From Vulcanimicrobiota bacterium (GTDB lineage Bacteria > Vulcanimicrobiota > Vulcanimicrobiia > Vulcanimicrobiales > Vulcanimicrobiaceae), in NCBI GenBank assembly GCA_003151115.1, contig PLWS01000002.1, positions 806,001 to 870,000 of the forward strand: a DNA stretch of 64,000 nucleotides. The letters are read 5' to 3'. Below the pieces are notes generated by a model, which was not told where the DNA came from, ran no database searches, and worked only from the letters and a program-made list of their open reading frames with translations. Shown here in pieces: positions 58,260 through 64,000 of the stretch (position 1 is the first letter of the stretch; each line of letters begins with the position of its first letter). The translations under genes were made by a program, and so were the position numbers.

Positions 58260-58672
58260 CCCGTATAGCGCGTGCCCTCTTTCAGATACGCAAGCAGCGG
58301 TTCGCGCACGACGGCAATGGCGAGCCGGTTTGCAAGGCCTGCGACAGGCACCCATTCGGCTGCTACAACGTGGTCGCGTTCCTGTTCCGGTGCAGCCGGC
58401 GCGCCCTGCGCGTCGACCGCGAACGTGACGTTGGTAAAGTGGGTTTCTCCGTCGTACGATTCGCTCACGTAACACAGCTCCCGTACACTGCCGGGCAAAC
58501 CGGTTTCTTCCAGGAGTTCGCGCACGGCGGTTTGCGCGAGCAGTTCGCCGGACAACTGCCGTCCGCCGGGCAAGTTCCACAACGGCTGGGCATGATTGGG
58601 ATACCGCGACGCGACGAGCAAAATATTATCGTTACGCCGCACGAGCGCAGTCGCTAAATGGATGCGCGTCAT
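58220..58672 (-). CDS. Nudix hydrolase
   Basis: A ~150-residue pyrophosphohydrolase. The Nudix box runs G-G-R-Q-L-S-G-E-L-L then R-E-L-L-E-E-T-G (G-x5-E-x7-R-E-x-x-E-E-x-G), with W-N-L-P in front. Substrate cannot be read (nucleotide sugars, oxidised nucleotides, ADP-ribose). ATG 58672 lies in the last codons of the glycosyltransferase gene (4-base overlap), so the two are co-translated. The upstream in-frame start at 58723 is within that gene and is not needed. Confidence 0.9.
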   Translation of the reverse strand: MTRIHLATALVRRNDNILLVASRYPNHAQPLWNLPGGRQLSGELLAQTAVRELLEETGLPGSVRELCYVSESYDGETHFTNVTFAVDAQGAPAAPEQERDHVVAAEWVPVAGLANRLAIAVVREPLLAYLKEGTRYTGYAEAGVSIVFPD

Positions 58673-59709
58673 TGGGCCGCGGCTTCGAGCACGGCGAGCG
58701 TGCGCTCGGCGGTTTTTCGCCACGGCATTTCGCGCGCGCGCGCGTATCCGCGCTCGCGCATCGCGGCAGCGAGCGCTTCGTCTCCAGTCACGCGCCGCAA
58801 CGCTTGCGCCAGCGCCGGGGCGTCGCCGGCCGCAACGTAAACCGGCGCATCGCCGCCGGATTCGGGAATGCCCGCCGCCGACGATGCGATGACCGGCGCG
58901 CCGTAGCTCATTGCCTCCAAAACCGGCAGCCCGAAACCTTCATACCGCGACGGGTAGACGAAGACCGCGCATGCGCGATAGAGTGCGGCGAGCATGGCAT
59001 CGTCAACGTGCCCGAGCGCATGCAGGCGGCAGCGCGCGCGTTCGATCAGCGCGCGGGAACGCGTCGTCGAAGTTCCGGCGACGACCAAGGGAATGCTGAT
59101 GCCCGCGCCTTGCAGCCGTGTGAGCGCTTCGATCAGCGTATCTAGCCCTTTGCGCGGGTCGTTTTCGCCGACGAAAAGAGCGAACCGGCCGAAAGCTGCA
59201 ACGTCGAGTTCGACCGGGCGGACCGGAAACGGCGCGCCGATGCCGAGCGGGATCGCGGCGATTCGCGACGGCGCAACGTGCAGCTCGCGCACCAGTTCCG
59301 CCTTGGAAAACTCCGAATCGGTGACGATTGCGTCGCAGCGCCGCGCCGCGCGCCGGAACGTCGCGCGATCGGCTTCGACGTATTCGGGCCGCACGAACGT
59401 GGATGCGTCGTGCAGCGTCGCCACCGACGCAAGAGTGAACCGGTCCCAGCTCGGGCCGTTGAACGGAAACCAGAGCACGTCGAGATCGCACCGGCCGTGC
59501 AGGTGACGCGAGCAGACCGGATAGTCGCCGCCGGCTTCGGTGCGGTACCGTCTTGCGACCGTCCACGTATGCCATTCCGGGACGACGAGTGTGACCTCGA
59601 TACGATCGGCAAACGCGCTGCGCCATTCGGCCAGGAGCGCGCGTACGTACCGGCCGATTCCGCGATGATCGCCCGTCAAGTTCCAAGCGTCGACGCCCAC
59701 GGCAATCAT
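58669..59709 (-). CDS. GT4-family glycosyltransferase
   Basis: A 346-residue GT-B fold enzyme of glycosyltransferase family 4. The N-terminal segment is G-V-D-A-W-N-L-T-G-D-H-R-G-I-G-R-Y. Motifs of the donor-binding half are F-V-G-E-N-D-P-R-K-G-L, Y-P-S-R-Y-E-G-F-G-L-P-V-L-E-A-M and G-A-P-V-I-A-S. The E-x7-E motif is present. It is divergent from a second, clearly related GT4 gene, with 55 bases between. Likely roles are exopolysaccharide or O-antigen-like glycan assembly. Confidence 0.92.
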   Translation of the reverse strand: MIAVGVDAWNLTGDHRGIGRYVRALLAEWRSAFADRIEVTLVVPEWHTWTVARRYRTEAGGDYPVCSRHLHGRCDLDVLWFPFNGPSWDRFTLASVATLHDASTFVRPEYVEADRATFRRAARRCDAIVTDSEFSKAELVRELHVAPSRIAAIPLGIGAPFPVRPVELDVAAFGRFALFVGENDPRKGLDTLIEALTRLQGAGISIPLVVAGTSTTRSRALIERARCRLHALGHVDDAMLAALYRACAVFVYPSRYEGFGLPVLEAMSYGAPVIASSAAGIPESGGDAPVYVAAGDAPALAQALRRVTGDEALAAAMRERGYARAREMPWRKTAERTLAVLEAAAQ

Positions 59710-59764
59710 TGGAACTGCGCGTTCGGTACAGGGCGGCGGGGCTCATTGGGCATACTCCAAGTCC

Positions 59765-60778
59765 GTGCACGTCGCAGTCGATGCTCAGAATCTGCTGACG
59801 GACCGGCGCGGCATCGGCGTCTATCTGCGGGCGGTCCTCACCCGCATTCTCGCCGACGGCGGATGCAGGGTCACGCTGCTGGTGCGGCATCCGCTGCCCG
59901 GATTGCGCAAGCGCGCGCTGGCTCGCGAACTCGGCTCGGCCGATTTCGCAGTGAGTTCGCGCATTCCGCGCGACGCATCTGTCGTATGGCATCCTTGGAA
60001 CGGCACGTTCTTTCGCGGCGGACGCCGTAACGTCGTAACGATGCACGACGTTGCGCCATTCGCCTACCCGGCTGCCGAGGTCAAAAAGCGCCGATCGCAA
60101 CAGGGGCCGTTCGAAATTTCCGCGCGCACTGCCGACCGGATCCTCACCGACTCGAGCTTTTCGAAGGGCGGCATCGAAACGTACCTGCACGTCGAGCCGA
60201 GCCGGATCGCCGTCGTGCCGCTGGCCGCCGGCGAGATCTTCTCGCCCGGGAAACCGGAAATGCTTCCCGCGGCGCTGCAGGGTCAACGCTACGTTCTGTA
60301 CGTCGGAACGCTCGAAGATCGCAAAAACCCGGGCACGCTGATTGCGGCTTGGCGAAACGTATTATCTTCGCAAGGCATCGCGCTTGCGATGGTGAGCGGC
60401 GGCGATCTTCCCGGCGGCGTCATCGCGCTGCGCGAACTAAGTCCGCAACGTTTTCGTGATGTCTACCGCGGTGCGCTCTGTCTGGCGTTTCCAACGCTGT
60501 ATGAAGGCTTCGGGCTGCCGGCGCTGGAGGCGATGTCGTGCGGAACGCCCGCGGTGGTTTCTCGCGTCGCATCGCTTCCGGAGATCTGCGGCGACGCCGC
60601 CCGCTATGTCGACGAGCCGCGCAGCGTGGCCGCCTGGGAGTTGGCTTTGAGCGAGATCGCATCGTCCGATGCGCTGCGAGCCGACTTGTCGCGGCGCGGA
60701 CTCGCGCAAGCGGCAAAATTCTCGTGGGATACAACCGCGCGCGCGACGTTCGCCGTGCTTTCGGAGGCCGCGGAGTGA
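59765..60778 (+). CDS. GT4-family glycosyltransferase
   Basis: A 337-residue GT-B enzyme. Its opening [16 protein letters not shown] mirrors that of the divergent neighbour, so the two are probably ancient duplicates. [28 protein letters not shown] and C-G-T-P-A-V-V-S mark the donor site. GTG start. Its stop overlaps the GTG of the GT2 gene (GTGA). Sugar donor and acceptor unknown. Confidence 0.91.
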   Translation: MHVAVDAQNLLTDRRGIGVYLRAVLTRILADGGCRVTLLVRHPLPGLRKRALARELGSADFAVSSRIPRDASVVWHPWNGTFFRGGRRNVVTMHDVAPFAYPAAEVKKRRSQQGPFEISARTADRILTDSSFSKGGIETYLHVEPSRIAVVPLAAGEIFSPGKPEMLPAALQGQRYVLYVGTLEDRKNPGTLIAAWRNVLSSQGIALAMVSGGDLPGGVIALRELSPQRFRDVYRGALCLAFPTLYEGFGLPALEAMSCGTPAVVSRVASLPEICGDAARYVDEPRSVAAWELALSEIASSDALRADLSRRGLAQAAKFSWDTTARATFAVLSEAAE

Positions 60779-61662
60779 GCGCAATGCGATGTGCTGCACA
60801 CCTGATCGTCGGATCTCGCGACGAACCGTTCTTGGCGGCTTTGCTCGAGTCGATGGGCGGAGCCGTGGATGCGCTGGTCGTCAACGATAACTCCGACGGT
60901 TCCTCGCCGCACGAGGAAACGTTGCGCGCCAGCTGGTTCGGGCGCAACGATCGCCTCTTTGTCGACCGGTCGCCGTTTACGGATTTCTCAGCGGCGAGGA
61001 ACCGCTGCCTGGATCTGCATGCGCGGATCGGCGCGGGACCCTGGGCGGCGTTCGTGGATGCGGATGAAGTGCACGGCGAGCCGTTCGGGCGGATCGCCCG
61101 CAATTTGGACGCGGTGCCGGACGCATACGATTTCGTGGACGCGTACACGTGGCATTTCTTCCAATCGTTCGATCTGTATACGTCGGTCGAGCGGAGGATG
61201 GCATTTTTCCGCATGAAGCCGGGAATGCGATGGGAGGAGCCGGTTCACGAACGCTTGCGCGGACTCGGCGGCGCGCGGCTGGCGCTGCCCTACGTGTACG
61301 CACATTACGGACACGTGCTGCCGCCGCGCAGGCATGCCGAAAAGGGACGGCAATACGCCGGCCTCGGACAGATCGGCGAAGTCGTTCCGGAGGATAGGCT
61401 CGACGCCATCGATCCAGCCGCTTACTTTAAAAGCATCTGGCCGACCGTATTGCGCTTTAACGGGCAGCATCCGGCGGCCGCTCGTGCGGCGGTCGCAGCT
61501 CTGCGGAAAGAATACTCGCGCGAGCAAGATCGCGCGGAGGTTCTGGCGCGGGCGGCGCAGCCGCCGCCGGTGCGCGCGCGCAACGTGGCGCTCAAACTCA
61601 ATTACGAGCAGCGCTGGCGCTCGCGCTATCTGAATCCGCTCGCGCGGCGCCTACTGCGCTAG
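60775..61662 (+). CDS. GT2-like glycosyltransferase
   Basis: A ~295-residue GT-A-type enzyme. The nucleotide-binding strand L-I-V-G-S-R-D-E-P-F-L is followed by A-L-V-V-N-D-N-S-D-G and the D-x-D-like F-V-D-A-D-E-V. F-R-M-K-P-G-M-R-W-E-E-P-V-H-E-R-L is a block typical of GT2 enzymes of the SPBc2-type family. GTG at 60775 overlaps the GT4 stop; an in-frame start at 60538 is antisense-like. No membrane helix is seen, so it is cytoplasmic. It overlaps the convergent aldolase gene by 12 bases. Confidence 0.86.
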   Translation: MSAMRCAAHLIVGSRDEPFLAALLESMGGAVDALVVNDNSDGSSPHEETLRASWFGRNDRLFVDRSPFTDFSAARNRCLDLHARIGAGPWAAFVDADEVHGEPFGRIARNLDAVPDAYDFVDAYTWHFFQSFDLYTSVERRMAFFRMKPGMRWEEPVHERLRGLGGARLALPYVYAHYGHVLPPRRHAEKGRQYAGLGQIGEVVPEDRLDAIDPAAYFKSIWPTVLRFNGQHPAAARAAVAALRKEYSREQDRAEVLARAAQPPPVRARNVALKLNYEQRWRSRYLNPLARRLLR

Positions 61663-62679
61663 GCCGGCGGCAACCGCCTTGCAAAACGCGTCGACGTCTT
61701 CGTCGCGCGTAGCGTGGTGCGTCATCCAGCGCACTTCGGGCAGCGCTTCGTTGAAGACGTAGAAGAAGAAGCGCTGCTGAATGTGTTCGATCGCGCGCCG
61801 GTCGAGCGTCGCAAAAACCGCGTTACAGCGAACGGGCCGCGTAATGCGCACGCCTGTTATCTCGCTGACGCCTGCTTCCAATTTCTTGGCCATGGCATTG
61901 GCATGATCGGCATACCGGCGCCAACGCTCGTCGTGCAGCAGTGCCGAAAACTGGGCCGCGATGAAGCGCATCTTCGAGGCGAGCTGCATCCCTTGCTTGC
62001 GCGCGAACGGAGCGGCACCGCGGTGCAGGTTTCCGTCGAAAAAGACGACGGCCTCGCCGCCGAGCAGCCCATTCTTGGTTCCGCCGAAGCTGAGCACGTC
62101 GATTCCCAAGTCGCGCGAGGCTTCGCGCAGGCCTAACCGCAGCGCCGCGGCTGCATTGGAAATGCGGGCGCCGTCCATGTGCACGTACCAGTTCTGCGCG
62201 TGCGCGAACTCGCAGAGCTCGCGCAGCTCGGCCGGTTCGTACAGCGTGCCGAACTCGGTGGATTGCGAGATCGAAACGACGCGCGGCTGAACGTGATGCT
62301 CTTCGCGCGACGGGTGCGCGAAGCTCTTGAGATGCTCCAGTGTGAGCTTGCCGTTGTCGCATTGGACCGCCAGCAGTTTGCAGCCGGCGAACCGCTCGAA
62401 GGCGCCGCATTCGTCCGTTTGCAGATGGGCGGTCGCGGGGCAGATCACAGCCTCGTAGGGCTGCGTCAGGCAACTCAACGCGACCACGTTGGCGCCCGTG
62501 CCGTTGAAAGTAAAATAGACGTCGCTCTTCGGTCCGAAAACGTCTTGAAACGCGGCCTTGGCGCGCTCGGTATACGGATCGTGTCCGTAACCGACGGCGT
62601 CGCCGTCGTTGGCGTCTAGAATCGCCTGCATGATCTCGGCGGCGATTGGGGCGTTATTGTCGCTGGCGAACGTGCGCAT
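61651..62679 (-). CDS. Low-specificity threonine aldolase (beta-eliminating lyase family)
   Basis: PLP enzyme that splits threonine or allo-threonine into glycine and acetaldehyde. The 342-residue protein opens F-A-S-D-N-N-A-P-I. It has G-T-G-A-N-V-V-A, H-M-D-G-A-R-I-S-N-A with the PLP-contacting Asp, and the Schiff-base Lys in S-F-G-G-T-K-N-G. A related tryptophanase-like lyase cannot be wholly excluded, but size and motifs favour threonine aldolase. It lies 5 bases downstream of the truncated membrane sensor on the same strand. Confidence 0.9.
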   Translation of the reverse strand: MRTFASDNNAPIAAEIMQAILDANDGDAVGYGHDPYTERAKAAFQDVFGPKSDVYFTFNGTGANVVALSCLTQPYEAVICPATAHLQTDECGAFERFAGCKLLAVQCDNGKLTLEHLKSFAHPSREEHHVQPRVVSISQSTEFGTLYEPAELRELCEFAHAQNWYVHMDGARISNAAAALRLGLREASRDLGIDVLSFGGTKNGLLGGEAVVFFDGNLHRGAAPFARKQGMQLASKMRFIAAQFSALLHDERWRRYADHANAMAKKLEAGVSEITGVRITRPVRCNAVFATLDRRAIEHIQQRFFFYVFNEALPEVRWMTHHATRDEDVDAFCKAVAAGLAQ

Positions 62680-62684
62680 GCTGG

Positions 62685-64000
62685 CTATGTCGGCTGCGTT
62701 TGCAGCGCCGACAGTTCGGCCCGAATCAGCTCGCGCAGCGTCGCGAGATCGATTGCGGGTTCGGCCGGCCGGACTTCGCGTGAGAGCAGCTCGTACGCGG
62801 TCCCGGCGCGGTGTGCGACCAGGGCGAGCGCATCGATTTCTTTGCCTAGGTAATGGGTGCGCTCCACTTTCGGTCCGCAGACGAGCAATCCGAGCAGCCC
62901 CCCGCGGATCGTCATCGGCAGCACAAGCGACTCGCTCAGCGGATGGTCGCCAAGCTCGATTTCGAACGGTTCGTTCCAGCGCCGCAGCTGCACGATGACC
63001 GGGTCGTTTTCGTTGAGATGCGCGGGCAGTGACCCATTCGAGCTGCGCATGCGTTTATAGGCTGTGCCGGATTGAATGTAGATCGCGGCGTAGCCCCCTT
63101 CGATGTTATTGCGGATCGATTCATAGGTGAGATCCAGGAGCGAATGTTTGTCGGTGACGACGTCCGCCTCGAGCGCTAAGCGGCGAAGCGCGGCGAGTGA
63201 TTTCTCACGCCGTGCAAAAAACAGTACGTTGAGCCTCTTCTCGACGGCGGCATGAATCGACCGCGCCGAAAGGCCGACGGCGAGCGCGACCGCCAGCGGA
63301 ACGGTCTTTCCAATCCAGCCGCTCGCGGCGTCCGCGCCGAGGCCGCGTTCCACTATCTGAGCCGCGACCCATTCGCCCGCAATAAAAAGCCCGACGAGGG
63401 TTATCGAGACAAAGCCGAAGACGGCCGCGCGGCTAAAGACGATGGTGATGTCGACCAGGCGATGCCGCAGGATCGCGTACGCGATGGCCAGCAGCGGTAC
63501 GTCCTGAAAAAACGACATCCACGGAAACCACGAATGCGGGTTGGGATCGATCATCAGCGCTATGTTCAAGATCAGCCAACTGGTTTGCGAGAGAATGAGC
63601 GCACCCGCGACCCAGCGCACCTGCGCGCGATGCTCTTCGTCGGCCCGCAGCAAGCCCTCGATGGCGGCAACGAGCGTCACCAGCGAGATGATCGCCCACA
63701 CGAAATTCTGAAACCATTGCGGACTTGGCGATCCCGCGATGGCAAAGAGCTGCGTGCCTGGATAGACGTTGATCAGATAGATCCACAATTGCACGAGAGC
63801 AGCCAAAGTGATAATCGGCAGCGCGACTCTGCGGAGAATCGTGCGGAAGCCGGAGACGAACGGCGGAAAGTGGCTTACGAAGAGCAGGATCATGTACGTA
63901 TTCACCCAGCTCGCAGCCGCGCCGAACAGGTTGCCGGCGAACGCGCCCGCCGGCGAAACGGCAACATCGGAAAACCAGTAGAACGCCATCTGCAGCGCAT
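62685..64000 (-). CDS. Multi-helix membrane sensor with GAF-like domain, start outside window
   Basis: The visible ~438 residues begin with at least six or seven hydrophobic helices. A coiled linker follows (A-A-V-E-K-R-L-N-V-L-F-F-A-R-R-E-K-S-L-A-A-L-R-R-L-A in parts), then a GAF-like domain with Y-A-A-I-Y-I-Q-S-G and L-V-L-P-M-T-I-R-G-G-L-L-G-L-L-V-C-G. No kinase, GGDEF or phosphatase domain is seen after it; the C-terminus is a short helix. The frame stays open to base 64000, so more N-terminal helices are likely outside. It resembles the sensor half of 7TM-type kinases without the output domain. Confidence 0.78.
   Translation of the reverse strand, partial: ALQMAFYWFSDVAVSPAGAFAGNLFGAAASWVNTYMILLFVSHFPPFVSGFRTILRRVALPIITLAALVQLWIYLINVYPGTQLFAIAGSPSPQWFQNFVWAIISLVTLVAAIEGLLRADEEHRAQVRWVAGALILSQTSWLILNIALMIDPNPHSWFPWMSFFQDVPLLAIAYAILRHRLVDITIVFSRAAVFGFVSITLVGLFIAGEWVAAQIVERGLGADAASGWIGKTVPLAVALAVGLSARSIHAAVEKRLNVLFFARREKSLAALRRLALEADVVTDKHSLLDLTYESIRNNIEGGYAAIYIQSGTAYKRMRSSNGSLPAHLNENDPVIVQLRRWNEPFEIELGDHPLSESLVLPMTIRGGLLGLLVCGPKVERTHYLGKEIDALALVAHRAGTAYELLSREVRPAEPAIDLATLRELIRAELSALQTQPT

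Noticed and set aside
1-64000. Prophage, insertion sequence, toxin-antitoxin or defence island
   Set aside because: No integrase, transposase, restriction, Cas or toxin-antitoxin gene was recognised on either strand.

Overview
The window is 64 kb of dense, GC-rich chromosomal DNA from a bacterium. It carries about 70 protein genes, one tRNA and no rRNA, prophage, insertion sequence or CRISPR array. A TonB/TolA-like protein, a probable outer-membrane barrel protein (DUF5916) and many signal peptides suggest a diderm cell. The SOS operator is of the CGAAC-N4-GTTCG type usual in Gram-positives. GatCAB, MutS2, a membrane pyrophosphatase, a FliA/WhiG-type sigma factor and Hsp33 would fit a deep-branching soil lineage such as Candidatus Eremiobacterota (WPS-2). 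That placement is inference only.

Layout. 1-2 kb: end of rplA, an inverted carbonic anhydrase gene, then rplJL with their own promoter and L10-type leader. 2-8 kb: membrane protein, LemA, two TPM-domain proteins, LprI-like protein, M48 peptidase, H+-pyrophosphatase. 8-14 kb: secreted phosphoesterase, cNMP-domain flavoprotein, small ABM-like protein, geranylgeranyl-reductase-like flavoprotein, lone DppB-type permease, sigma factor. 14-22 kb: ftsY-recA-recX, a two-component pair, nuclease-like protein, hpt, GH125 mannosidase, purA, coiled-coil protein. 22-25.6 kb: trpE-trpG, then an attenuator with a Tyr/Trp leader peptide ahead of a DAHP synthase, then a FliO-like protein. 25.6-33 kb: Vgb-like lipoprotein, then BlaI and an M56 sensor protease whose C-terminal part is pentapeptide repeats, a secreted pentapeptide protein, a DUF5916 protein and a secreted protein. 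33-37 kb: hyuAB. 37.3-43 kb: an SOS mutasome (LexA box, imuA, imuB, a GIY-YIG-like gene, dnaE2). 43-53.5 kb: TonB-like protein, WtpA-like binding protein, RlmD-type methyltransferase, gatCAB, VOC protein, mutS2, tyrS, zinc-ribbon protein. 53.5-64 kb: hslO, aroQ, HU, tRNA-Pro(GGG), RNase H, polysaccharide deacetylase, DUF3465, GNAT, Nudix, three glycosyltransferases, threonine aldolase and a truncated membrane sensor.

How the genes work together. Aromatic amino acid synthesis (trpEG, DAHP synthase, aroQ), translation (rplJL, gatCAB, tyrS, tRNA-Pro, RlmD) and DNA repair (recA, recX, imu cassette, mutS2) are the main themes. Same-strand genes are very tightly packed, often with ATGA/GTGA or longer overlaps. 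Most convergent gene pairs overlap at their 3' ends.

Most interesting: the BlaI/M56-pentapeptide sensing cluster; the Tyr/Trp attenuator on DAHP synthase with a near-leaderless leader peptide; an extra GIY-YIG-like gene inside the LexA-controlled mutasome operon; two essential-type genes (purA, mutS2) whose conserved N-termini lie upstream of any ATG/GTG/TTG and appear to start at AUC and AUU; and a dispersed repeat family with two covarying stems.
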